Translations under genes and position numbers: made by a program
Notes under the pieces: model-generated
What the model was told of the DNA's origin: nothing
Databases searched by the model: none
The model's input: the letters and a program-made list of their open reading frames with translations, nothing else
Origin: an uncultured Clostridia bacterium
GTDB lineage: Bacteria > Bacillota > Clostridia > Oscillospirales > Acutalibacteraceae
Length of the DNA stretch: 19,733 nucleotides
Direction of reading: 5' to 3'
Assembly (NCBI GenBank): GCA_937898195.1
Contig: CALEJD010000017.1
Coordinates: forward strand, 1 to 19,733
Shown: positions 1 through 6,583 of the stretch, piece by piece
Layout of the letters: the number at the start of each line of letters is the position of its first letter
Numbering within the stretch: position 1 is the first letter of the stretch

Positions 1-2
1 CT

Positions 3-356
3 CGTAAAGACCAGTTTATTACTGCTATGGATGATGACCTTAACACAGCAGATGCTATCACAGCAATCTTCGAGCTTGTTAAAGATATTAACACAACAGT
101 TATCACAGATGCACCTAATAAAGAACTTGTAGAAACAGCAACAACTCTTTTTGATGAACTCACAGGTGTTCTCGGTCTTGTTTATAACAGAAAAACAGAA
201 AGCCTTGATGACGAAATCGAAAAACTTATTGAAGCAAGAACTCAGGCTCGTAAAGACAGAAACTGGGCAGAAGCAGACCGTATTCGTGATGAGCTTAAAG
301 CACAGGGCATTGTTCTTGAAGATACACCACAGGGCGTTAAGTGGCATCGCGAATAA
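3..356 (+). CDS. cysS: Cysteinyl-tRNA synthetase, C-terminal part (5' truncated by window)
   Basis: The reading frame is open from the window edge and ends at TAA 354-356, so only about the last 117 residues are seen. They match the C-terminal helical (DALR-type) domain of cysteinyl-tRNA synthetase: a segment reading FITAMDDDLNTADAITAIF, then the family's closing block with LIEARTQARKDRNWAEADRI and a final GVKWHRE. The enzyme charges tRNA-Cys with cysteine in the cytoplasm. The catalytic Rossmann domain with HIGH and KMSKS motifs lies upstream, outside the window. Identification rests on these conserved C-terminal blocks; the family call is secure, but nothing can be said of the 5' end or the operon. 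Confidence 0.93.
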   Translation, partial: RKDQFITAMDDDLNTADAITAIFELVKDINTTVITDAPNKELVETATTLFDELTGVLGLVYNRKTESLDDEIEKLIEARTQARKDRNWAEADRIRDELKAQGIVLEDTPQGVKWHRE

Positions 357-839
357 TCAAGTTCTGTCACAAAATAATGTAACAGAATACTTGTTACAAA
401 CAATAGTATATTTATATTTGCCGACGGTAATGACATTGTTACTGTCGGCATATTTTATTGTATCTGTTTTTATGTTGCAGTTATCCAATATTGCTTTTTG
501 TGTATCATAATCATTGCCGGTAAACACACAGCACATATCACAGAAAAAATCGAGAGTATTTGCGATATTTTGTGAGTCAGTAGAAAGCAAAGAAATCCCT
601 TTTATATCATTATTGTTATCTAATGATAGGGTCATAAGTGAAGAATCTAATTCACAGAATAAATTATTATTCTCATTTTCATCAATATGAAGAATAAAGT
701 CAGCGGTATTTAGACTATACTCAAATTGAGAATTCATTCTGTCAACAAACTGCTCTACACCAAATTTATTTTCTTTTGAACAACCACAAAGAAGAATGAG
801 CAAAATGGATATAATTATTAACAACATTTTTTTGAACAT
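357..839 (-). CDS. Small secreted lipoprotein of unknown function
   Basis: A 160-aa protein beginning MFKKMLLIIISILLILLCGC. It has a typical lipoprotein signal: two lysines, a hydrophobic stretch, then the lipobox L-C-G-C with the modified cysteine at residue 20, so it should be anchored on the outer face of the cytoplasmic membrane. The start at 839 is chosen over an in-frame ATG at 878 because a GGGTGA ribosome binding site lies 6 nt before it and because the signal peptide starts there. The mature part is acidic, rich in Asn and Asp, and has several cysteines; I do not recognise a family. The gene is monocistronic and convergent with cysS. Confidence 0.72.
   Translation of the reverse strand: MFKKMLLIIISILLILLCGCSKENKFGVEQFVDRMNSQFEYSLNTADFILHIDENENNNLFCELDSSLMTLSLDNNNDIKGISLLSTDSQNIANTLDFFCDMCCVFTGNDYDTQKAILDNCNIKTDTIKYADSNNVITVGKYKYTIVCNKYSVTLFCDRT
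419..458 (+). terminator. Hairpin terminator of cysS, inside the 3' end of the opposing lipoprotein gene
   Basis: A 12-bp stem pairs 419-430 with 439-450 (one G-T pair) around an 8-nt loop, starting 62 nt after the cysS stop, followed by the moderately T-rich tail TATTTTAT. It is placed to stop cysS transcription. It lies wholly inside the convergent minus-strand lipoprotein gene, so it is also coding sequence there. The T tail is not uninterrupted, so efficiency is uncertain. Confidence 0.5.
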
Positions 840-905
840 ATTTATCACCCGATAAATATATGTGGAAAATAAATGCAAGTTTACAATTTTTTTACAAATA
901 ATATA

Positions 906-934
906 TTGGATTTTATAATGATTTGTAGTAGAAT
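906..934 (+). promoter_or_regulatory. Sigma-A type promoter of the efflux operon
   Basis: TTGGAT (906-911), a 17-bp spacer and TAGAAT (929-934). Transcription would start near 941, giving a short leader before the start codon at 959 or 968. The spacer is ideal and five of six -10 bases match consensus. Confidence 0.6.
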
Positions 935-958
935 ATCTTTATATTAAAATAGGAAAGT

Positions 959-2533
959 GTGATTTCTTTGCTTAAAAATTTCAAGAAAAAAAGTACGAAA
1001 GCAAAAATAGGCATCATTGCATTCATTGTGTTTATGGTGCTTTTGGTGTCTTATGTTCTTTATTCAAACTTTAAACCAGAGCCACCAGCAGAATATGAAA
1101 TGACAAAAGTGACTTATGGCACAGTTGTTGATACACTCGATGTTGTGGGTAAAGTTGAATCCGGTGTTACTGAAAACTTCGTTGCTATTGAAGGTGTAAC
1201 AGTTGAAGAAGTGCTTGTAAATGTCGGTGATAAGGTTAATAAAGGCGATAAACTTGCAACATTCAATGTTTCAGGTGCTGCACAGTATCTTGACAGTGCT
1301 AAAAAAGAATATGACAAAGCATTAAAAGATTATAATGATGCAAAGCAGTCAGCGGATAGCAATTCAAAACGCAAGGTTGAATTGGCAAGTGAAATCGATA
1401 AAAAGAATGCTGAAATTACTGCAAAGAAAAACGAAATTGCAAAGCTTGAGAAAGAAATAGAAAACAATGAGCCTGTTACAGAAATGACAGGTATCCCTCA
1501 AGAGCAGATTGATGCTATTGCAATGCAGATGGCACAAAATGGTGCAACAAAAGAAGAAATTGACGCATTTATCGCATCAGCATCATCAACAAAAGTTCCA
1601 GTTGCGTCAACTGATAACTCAAAAACAGAAGAATTGATGCAAAAAAATCTTGAATTGTCACAGCTTAATTCTGAACTTTCATCATTACAAGCAGAAAACG
1701 CAGTTGTAAGCACAGGCGATAACGATTCAATGCTTGAAACATTAAAAAAAGTTGCTGATACAAAAGAAATCACATATAAAAATATTAAAGCAATTTATGA
1801 TTCAATGAAAAACGGTTGGTATGCTGAAAACGACGGTATTGTAACTGTTGTAAACATCAAAGCAGGTGAAAAGTTTGTGCCTGTAGCAACAAACTCATCA
1901 TCAATTGACATTTCAGCTTTGTTAGGCTCATCAGGTATGGACGCAAACACAACTGATATGATTAACTCTTTGGTGGGTAGCACAAATGGTGCACCAACAG
2001 GTACAGGTATCACATTTGAGAGCTATGATGATATGATTGTTTCTGTAACAGTCGGTAAATCAGACCTTCTTAAAATCAAAGTTGGCATGGAAGCCGTTGT
2101 TACAAGCCTTGATACTCAGTATGAAGGCGAAGTTGTCTATGTTGGTGCAACTGCGGTTGAATCAAATAGTTTAAACCTTGGCTCACTTATGGGTACAGGT
2201 ACAGGGGCTAGCGGTGCAGTAGTTAAAGTTAAAATCAAAAATCCTGACGAAAAAATCGTTATCGGATTTGATGTTGACATCAAGATTAAACTTGCAACAG
2301 TTGAGAATGTTCTCAAAGTGCCCGTTGAATGTGTATTATATGAAAACGGAAAATACTATGTATTCGTGTTTGATATGGAAGAAGGCGTTGCTGTAAAACG
2401 CGAAATCACAAAGGGTACTCTTGATGACACAAGTTATCAGATTGTTGATGGTCTGGCAGAAAATGAAATAGTATTAAAGAGTCCTGACCCTAAGATGGAA
2501 GACGGCATAGAAGTCAAAGAGAAAGCTTCATAA
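959..2533 (+). CDS. Efflux transporter periplasmic adaptor (membrane fusion protein, MacA/HlyD family)
   Basis: A 524-aa protein with a short basic N-terminus and one transmembrane anchor at about residues 16-37, then an extracytoplasmic adaptor. The first half of a lipoyl/barrel-sandwich domain is at about 50-105, a coiled-coil hairpin at about 107-172 and 222-282, the second lipoyl half at about 287-310 (ENDGIVTVVNIKAGEKF), and beta-barrel and membrane-proximal domains from 355 to the end. Such adaptors link an FtsX-type permease to external partners and assist export of peptides, drugs or other substrates. Two inserts are unusual: a non-coiled tip at about 173-221 and a Ser/Gly/Thr-rich loop at about 311-352. 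The start is GTG 959; AGGAAAG lies very close to it, so TTG 968 (three codons later) is a real alternative. The gap to the permease gene is 14 nt, indicating co-transcription. Confidence 0.87.
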   Translation: MISLLKNFKKKSTKAKIGIIAFIVFMVLLVSYVLYSNFKPEPPAEYEMTKVTYGTVVDTLDVVGKVESGVTENFVAIEGVTVEEVLVNVGDKVNKGDKLATFNVSGAAQYLDSAKKEYDKALKDYNDAKQSADSNSKRKVELASEIDKKNAEITAKKNEIAKLEKEIENNEPVTEMTGIPQEQIDAIAMQMAQNGATKEEIDAFIASASSTKVPVASTDNSKTEELMQKNLELSQLNSELSSLQAENAVVSTGDNDSMLETLKKVADTKEITYKNIKAIYDSMKNGWYAENDGIVTVVNIKAGEKFVPVATNSSSIDISALLGSSGMDANTTDMINSLVGSTNGAPTGTGITFESYDDMIVSVTVGKSDLLKIKVGMEAVVTSLDTQYEGEVVYVGATAVESNSLNLGSLMGTGTGASGAVVKVKIKNPDEKIVIGFDVDIKIKLATVENVLKVPVECVLYENGKYYVFVFDMEEGVAVKREITKGTLDDTSYQIVDGLAENEIVLKSPDPKMEDGIEVKEKAS

Positions 2534-2547
2534 GTGGGGTGTAAACT

Positions 2548-3795
2548 TTGAATATTAAAGAAAACATTAGAATTGCCGTTTTCAGCATCAGAACAAATCT
2601 GTTGCGCTCATTACTTACAATGTTGGGTATTATAATCGGCGTTGCTTCTGTTATCTCTATTGTTACAGTCGGTAATGGTGGTCGCGATTATATTGTCGGT
2701 ATGATTCGTGATATGGGTAACAGTGCAATATCTTTGACAGTTAATACCAAAACTGCAAGTGATGATGACTATTTCACAGATGCTGATATACAGGCAATAA
2801 AAAAACTTGACGGTGTGCAATATGCGTCAATGCAGACAATGGCAATGTGCCAGATGTCAGCAAATGACCAAAAAGGATTTTTAATGGGTATCGGTGGTAA
2901 CACCGATATGCAGAACATTATGCAAACCCCTTGCATATATGGCAGATTTTTCACTCAAGAAGAATATGATGAAGCAAAGCATGTAGGCGTTATTGATGTG
3001 GGTAGTGCTTTGCAAGTGTTTGGTAAAAAAGAAGTCGTGGGTGAATATGTTTATTGCACTTCAAATGATTTGACATTCTCAATAAAGATTGTTGGCGTTG
3101 TTGACATTATGTCTAGTATGAATATGGATACTGAAGATATGATGGAAACAATGACGGCATCAATGGGTGGAATGCCGATGATGAGCTGTATGATTGTTAT
3201 GCCTGCTCCGGTGGCATCTATGATTAACGGCTCCACCCAACAGAGATATGAAATGATTAATGTTACTGCGGGTGACGAAGGTCAATTAGATGGTATCGGT
3301 ACTGCTGCAATTAACTATATCCGTTCACTTCACGATAATTTTGATAAAGATTGTTACACAGTTACAAATATGGCAACATATATTGACTTGCTTGACACAG
3401 TTATCAATGTGTTTACAATCTTTATTGCAGCGGTTAGTGCAATTTCACTTGTGGTTGGTGGTATCGGTGTTATGAATATTATGCTGGTATCAATCACAGA
3501 GCGTACTCGTGAAATCGGCATCAGAAAAGCCTTGGGTGCTAAAACAGGAACAATTATGTTCCAGTTCTTAACAGAATCTATTATCCTTTGTCTGATAGGT
3601 GGTACTATAGGATTATTATTGGGTGTTGCCCTTGCAGCATTTGTGTCATATATTATGGCAGTGCCATTGGCAGTTGAACCATCAACAATTGCACTCGCGG
3701 TTGGTTTCTCATCTGCAATCGGTATAATCTTTGGTGTTTATCCTGCACGAAGAGCGGCAAAAATGCCACCAATCGAAGCACTTCGCAGAGATTAA
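2548..3795 (+). CDS. ABC transporter permease, MacB/FtsX family
   Basis: A 415-aa permease starting at TTG, with GTGGGGTG about 8 nt upstream as ribosome binding site. Layout: N-terminal helix at about 16-41, a MacB-type extracytoplasmic domain at about 45-280, then three helices at about 285-315, 340-370 and 380-400 forming the FtsX domain. Family hallmarks are GGIGVMNIMLVSITERTREI at about 304-323, followed by GIRKALGAK, and the closing segment with YPARRAAKMPPIEALR. The extracytoplasmic domain is strikingly methionine-rich, with 13 Met in residues 188-225, plus cysteines at 101, 129, 170 and 214. The adaptor gene is directly upstream and a terminator directly downstream. No ATP-binding protein is encoded beside it, although this family needs one. 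The substrate cannot be told from sequence. Confidence 0.9.
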   Translation: MNIKENIRIAVFSIRTNLLRSLLTMLGIIIGVASVISIVTVGNGGRDYIVGMIRDMGNSAISLTVNTKTASDDDYFTDADIQAIKKLDGVQYASMQTMAMCQMSANDQKGFLMGIGGNTDMQNIMQTPCIYGRFFTQEEYDEAKHVGVIDVGSALQVFGKKEVVGEYVYCTSNDLTFSIKIVGVVDIMSSMNMDTEDMMETMTASMGGMPMMSCMIVMPAPVASMINGSTQQRYEMINVTAGDEGQLDGIGTAAINYIRSLHDNFDKDCYTVTNMATYIDLLDTVINVFTIFIAAVSAISLVVGGIGVMNIMLVSITERTREIGIRKALGAKTGTIMFQFLTESIILCLIGGTIGLLLGVALAAFVSYIMAVPLAVEPSTIALAVGFSSAIGIIFGVYPARRAAKMPPIEALRRD

Positions 3796-3824
3796 ACAAA
3801 ATTGCAATTTTTCTTTCATAATTT

Positions 3825-3860
3825 ACAGTGTATATGCATTTGTATATACACTGTTTTTTT
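3825..3860 (+). terminator. Intrinsic terminator of the adaptor-permease operon
   Basis: An 11-bp stem (3825-3835 with 3844-3854) with an 8-nt loop, followed by a T run through 3860, 30 nt after the permease stop. It closes the operon right after the permease. Confidence 0.85.
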
Positions 3861-3872
3861 ATTCTCATTTTC

Positions 3873-3899
3873 TTTTGTAAAGTAAAACGCTTTACAAAA
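3873..3899. repeat. 10-bp inverted repeat, function unknown
   Basis: TTTTGTAAAG (3873-3882) and CTTTACAAAA (3890-3899) form a perfect inverted repeat around 7 nt. It has no T tail on either strand, so it does not look like a terminator. It lies between the permease terminator and the spo0A control region and could be an operator. Confidence 0.5.
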
Positions 3900-3931
3900 A
3901 TGTCCATAAGTTATGCTTAAAAGCCTTGTAT

Positions 3932-3985
3932 TATCAAAGTTTTAAACATTTTCAACAGAGTTTTCAACAATATCAAAGTTGAAAT
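3932..3985. repeat. Cluster of short direct repeats upstream of spo0A
   Basis: TATCAAAGTT occurs at 3932-3941 and 3971-3980; TTTTCAACA occurs at 3949-3957 and 3961-3969; the inverted half TTGAAA follows at 3979-3984. This is the middle of the 442-bp stretch 3796-4237, which has no credible gene. Low complexity makes some repetition expected, so regulatory meaning is uncertain. Confidence 0.4.
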
Positions 3986-4100
3986 CAATGTTAAAAAAAG
4001 ACCAAAGAAAAAGAGTATAGTTCATTTTTGACTGTATATTTTTGTGCTTTTTAGCCTAGATTTTGCAGGATTTTATTTAATTCCATCATTTTAGATGACC

Positions 4101-4206
4101 TTCGATTTCTTTCGTTATATGTCGAAAAGTTTTTAAAATATTTTTAATTTTTCTATTGCCATATTTTACCATTTATGGTAAAATATGGCAGAAATAAGAA
4201 ATCGAA
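4101..4206 (+). promoter_or_regulatory. spo0A control region: candidate 0A box and bracketing inverted repeat
   Basis: A perfect match to the 0A box TGTCGAA, the Spo0A binding site known from Bacillus and Clostridium, is at 4120-4126. An 11-bp perfect inverted repeat brackets the promoter: TTCGATTTCTT at 4101-4111 and AAGAAATCGAA at 4196-4206, each containing a TCGAA core as a partial 0A box. This suggests that Spo0A controls its own gene. The box sequence is seen; binding is inferred. Confidence 0.55.
4156..4190 (+). promoter_or_regulatory. spo0A promoter embedded in a perfect 34-bp palindrome
   Basis: TTGCCA (4156-4161), a 17-bp spacer and TAAAAT (4179-4184) make a good sigma-A promoter with a start near 4191. 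Bases 4157-4172 are the exact reverse complement of 4175-4190, so both promoter hexamers fall within one palindrome (stem 16 bp, two central bases). No T run follows on either strand, so it is not a terminator. A dimeric regulator bound here would cover the promoter. Confidence 0.6.
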
Positions 4207-4237
4207 ATGATTTTAGAATAAAACGGAGGGCTTTAAA

Positions 4238-4999
4238 ATGAGCAACAATTTAAAGGTATTATTAACGGGTGAGGGAAGCGAGTTCGGCAAGAACTGCACA
4301 AATGTATTAAGAACTTATGGGTGTGATGTCATCCTTGTTCCAAAGGATGGCAAAGTGGTTCTTTCACGAATTGAAAGTGCAAGTGTTGATGTTGTGGTGA
4401 TGGATGCATTTATGTCAAATTTAGATGCGTTGGGCGTAATTAATCAGTTAAACGAAAAAGAAACAAAACCACTTTTAATGGTAATGTCAAGTGCAGATAA
4501 TCCAAGATTTGAACAAGAACTTTTATCAGCAGGGGCAGATTATTATTTCTTAAAACCTTTTGATACACAAATGCTCGCACAAAGAATAAATCAGCTCACA
4601 GGTTGGTCAAAGAGTCAGGGTGATGTTAGCAAATTGCAAGAAACCACCGATTTGCAGATGACCGTCAGCGAAATTATGCATCAGATAGGTGTCCCTGCGC
4701 ATATAAAAGGGTATCAGTATCTTCGTGAAGCCATTGTGCTTTCAATAAATGACCGTGAAATGATGAGCTCAGTTACAAAAGTTTTATATCCAACAGTTGC
4801 TAAAATGTATTCAACAACATCTTCGAGAGTTGAACGCGCAATTCGCCATGCCATTGAAGTGGCTTGGGATAGGGGAGATGTAGATGTTTTGTCATCATAT
4901 TTTGGATACACAATTCAAAATACCCGTGGCAAGCCAACAAACTCAGAGTTTATTGCAATGATAAGTGATAAGCTTAGACTACGATTGAAGATTTCTTGA
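4238..4999 (+). CDS. spo0A: Sporulation master regulator Spo0A
   Basis: A 253-aa response regulator. Residues 5-122 are the receiver domain, with phospho-acceptor Asp56 (VVVMDAF), Ser84 and Lys106 (FLKPFD). Residues 140-253 are the Spo0A DNA-binding domain, very typical: HQIGVPAHIKGYQYLREAI, a recognition-helix block with SRVERAIRHAIEVAWDRG, and GKPTNSEFIAMISDKLRL. In the family, phosphorylated Spo0A dimerises, binds 0A boxes and starts sporulation and stationary-phase gene expression. Odd: the usual acidic Mg-binding pair near the N-terminus (Asp-Asp) reads Gly11-Glu12, and the Pro after the acceptor strand is Ser60. The start ATG has a strong GGAGGG site 7 nt upstream. The stop codon overlaps the -35 of the next promoter. 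Confidence 0.96.
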   Translation: MSNNLKVLLTGEGSEFGKNCTNVLRTYGCDVILVPKDGKVVLSRIESASVDVVVMDAFMSNLDALGVINQLNEKETKPLLMVMSSADNPRFEQELLSAGADYYFLKPFDTQMLAQRINQLTGWSKSQGDVSKLQETTDLQMTVSEIMHQIGVPAHIKGYQYLREAIVLSINDREMMSSVTKVLYPTVAKMYSTTSSRVERAIRHAIEVAWDRGDVDVLSSYFGYTIQNTRGKPTNSEFIAMISDKLRLRLKIS

Positions 5000-5024
5000 C
5001 AAATAAAACCAGAAGTGCTATCAT
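4996..5024 (+). promoter_or_regulatory. Promoter of the Mn riboswitch-mntP operon
   Basis: TTGACA (4996-5001), a 17-bp spacer and TATCAT (5019-5024); start near 5031. The -35 overlaps the spo0A stop codon (4997-4999), so the genes are packed with no spare space and mntP is transcribed separately. Confidence 0.8.
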
Positions 5025-5030
5025 ATACAT

Positions 5031-5154
5031 ACTTTGTGAGGGAGTAGTCGGCACTTTTTAGTGCGGTAAGTCAACATACTGACCCATTGGTCTGGTTTAC
5101 CTTAAATGACAAGACTCATGTATAGCATTATATTGCTGTACTGGGTCTTTTTTT
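5031..5154 (+). ncRNA. Manganese riboswitch (yybP-ykoY family) with terminator
   Basis: The leader upstream of mntP carries the yybP-ykoY signature: GAGGGAGTAG at 5038-5047 near the 5' end and GACAAGACTCATG at 5108-5120. P1 can form between 5035-5040 and 5115-5120 (two wobble pairs), a hairpin between 5051-5055 and 5060-5064, and a long arm closed by 5065-5069 with 5097-5101. Bases 5111-5127 are also the 5' arm of the terminator hairpin ending at 5149, so P1 and terminator exclude each other. Known members bind Mn2+ and turn expression on; here Mn2+ would stabilise P1, prevent termination and switch on Mn efflux. Family placement is by motif, position and target gene. Confidence 0.88.
5111..5154 (+). 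terminator. Riboswitch-controlled intrinsic terminator
   Basis: AAGAC at 5111-5115 and the following bases pair with the arm ending in GTCTT at 5145-5149, a long slightly imperfect stem followed by a T run to 5154. It sits 38 nt before the mntP start and is the expression platform of the riboswitch. Confidence 0.85.
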
Positions 5155-5192
5155 ATTGCTCAGTTATAGCAAAAATAAGTGAGGTTATAAAT

Positions 5193-5759
5193 ATGGCAGA
5201 GTTATTGCTGATTGCAACAGGACTTGCAATGGATGCTTTTGCAGTTTCCATTTGCAAAGGTCTTAATATGCGAAAACTTGATATTAAACAAATGGGGCTG
5301 ATTGCACTCTTCTTTGGTGGGTTTCAGGCGGGAATGCCACTTATAGGTTGGTTTATAGGCTCTCAGTTTGCTCAATATGTTGCAAGTGTTGACCATTGGA
5401 TTACATTTATTTTACTCGGCTTTATCGGTGGCAAAATGATAAAAGAATCCTTTGAAAAAGAAGAGGATTGCTGTTGCCAAGAGTCAAAACTTAATTTAAA
5501 AGAGTTAACCGCTCTTGCAATCGCAACAAGCATTGACGCTCTTGCAGTTGGCGTTACATTTGCATTTGAATATGAAAGAAATGAAGCAATTACAGTAATC
5601 GTTTTAACAGGTGTAATCACAGGGTTACTCTCTGCAATAGGCGTGTTTATTGGTCATAAATTCGGCGCTAAATATAAGAATAAAGCCGAGCTTACAGGTG
5701 GTTTGGTTCTTGTTCTTATGGGACTAAAATTCTTGCTTGAGGGATTAGAGATAATATGA
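5193..5759 (+). CDS. mntP: Manganese efflux pump MntP
   Basis: A 188-aa membrane protein, the usual MntP length, with six hydrophobic segments. Both family repeats keep their acidic residue in the membrane: Asp14 in MDAFAVS and Asp115 in SIDALAVG, equivalent to aspartates needed in the E. coli pump. It exports excess Mn2+ from the cytoplasm. A loop at 91-95 reads EDCCC, an acidic cysteine-rich patch that may contact metal. The start at 5193 is chosen over upstream in-frame codons because GTGAGG lies 8 nt before it and because the longer frame would run back through the riboswitch terminator. The riboswitch controls it. Its stop overlaps the next start (ATGA, 5756-5759), implying translational coupling. 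Confidence 0.95.
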   Translation: MAELLLIATGLAMDAFAVSICKGLNMRKLDIKQMGLIALFFGGFQAGMPLIGWFIGSQFAQYVASVDHWITFILLGFIGGKMIKESFEKEEDCCCQESKLNLKELTALAIATSIDALAVGVTFAFEYERNEAITVIVLTGVITGLLSAIGVFIGHKFGAKYKNKAELTGGLVLVLMGLKFLLEGLEII

Positions 5760-6442
5760 TAAAAACGTTGCTTTGGGATATTGACGGAACACTTCTTGAT
5801 TTTGGCAAGTCAGAGGCATACGGAATTCGTAAATGCTTTGAAGTTTTCGGTCTTGGTGAGTGTACCGACGAAATGTTAAAACGCTATTCAGCAATAAACC
5901 GTAAATATTGGGGAATGCTTGAACAAGGTAAAATAACAAAACCACAAGTACTTACAGAAAGATTTGTTGAGTTTTTCAGTTCTGAAAACATTGATTTCAA
6001 TGATATTGAGAAGTTCAATGATGAATATCAGATGCGACTTGGTGATAAATATTTCTTTTGTGATAACGGACTAGAAACTGTAACAGCACTTAAAGGTAAA
6101 TATAAACAATATGCCGTAACAAATGGTACTTTTGTTGCTCAAAGCAGAAAACTTAACCAGTCAGGGCTTATTCACATTTTTGACAATGTATTTATCTCGG
6201 ATGAAATCGGTTATGAAAAGCCAAGTATAGAATTTTTTAACATAGTGCAAGAGAAAATCGGTACATTCAATAAAAACGAAGTAATGATTATCGGTGATTC
6301 TCTCACAAGCGATATGAAATGTGGAAACAATGCAGATATTCTCTGTTGTTGGTATAACCCGTTAGGCTTGGAAAACAAATACGATATAAAAATCGATTAT
6401 GAAATTAAAGATATTGCAGAAATACTTGAAATTCTCAAATAA
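5756..6442 (+). CDS. HAD-family phosphatase, YjjG-type nucleotidase
   Basis: A 228-aa haloacid dehalogenase hydrolase. All four motifs are present: DIDGT with nucleophile Asp8 and acid Asp10, motif II Thr122-Asn123 (VTNGT), Lys155 (YEKPS), and metal-binding Asp181 and Asp186 (GDSLTSD). The helical cap at about 15-95 and overall length fit the YjjG/YfnB group, which dephosphorylates nucleoside monophosphates including non-canonical pyrimidines. The exact substrate is inferred. The start overlaps the mntP stop by four bases, so expression should follow manganese; HAD phosphatases need Mg2+ or Mn2+, which may explain the pairing. A terminator follows directly. Confidence 0.85.
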   Translation: MIKTLLWDIDGTLLDFGKSEAYGIRKCFEVFGLGECTDEMLKRYSAINRKYWGMLEQGKITKPQVLTERFVEFFSSENIDFNDIEKFNDEYQMRLGDKYFFCDNGLETVTALKGKYKQYAVTNGTFVAQSRKLNQSGLIHIFDNVFISDEIGYEKPSIEFFNIVQEKIGTFNKNEVMIIGDSLTSDMKCGNNADILCCWYNPLGLENKYDIKIDYEIKDIAEILEILK

Positions 6443-6450
6443 ACGAAACG

Positions 6451-6486
6451 AAAAAGGACTGTTGCACAATAAACAGTCTTTTTTTT
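6451..6486 (+). terminator. Intrinsic terminator of the mntP-HAD operon
   Basis: GACTGTT (6457-6463) pairs with AACAGTC (6472-6478), 8-nt loop, followed by eight T (6479-6486). It begins about 9 nt after the HAD stop codon. Confidence 0.9.
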
Positions 6487-6521
6487 GTGTAGTTTTACTT
6501 TGGATAAAGAACGGAATATGA

Positions 6522-6550
6522 TTGTTTAATTTTTCAAAATATGTTAAAAT
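6522..6550 (+). promoter_or_regulatory. Promoter of the transporter-LRR operon
   Basis: TTGTTT (6522-6527), a 17-bp spacer and TAAAAT (6545-6550); start near 6557, about 27 nt before the gene. The -35 is only a partial match. Confidence 0.5.
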
Positions 6551-6583
6551 ATTATGAATATATTTTGAAAGGGAGAGTGAACA

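Noticed and set aside
151..510. Open frame of 119 codons overlapping cysS
   Set aside because: It is out of frame with the recognised synthetase and has no recognisable protein features.
3949..3969. TTTTCAACA pair resembling DnaA boxes (TTATCCACA)
   Set aside because: Each copy differs from the consensus at two positions, there is no AT-rich unwinding element with further boxes, and no replication gene is nearby.
4157..4190. Palindrome before spo0A as a terminator
   Set aside because: No T run follows on either strand, and both promoter boxes lie inside it.
5106..5192. Longer MntP start upstream at 5106
   Set aside because: It would code through the riboswitch terminator, and the extra residues are not family-like; 5193 has a good ribosome site and gives the usual length.
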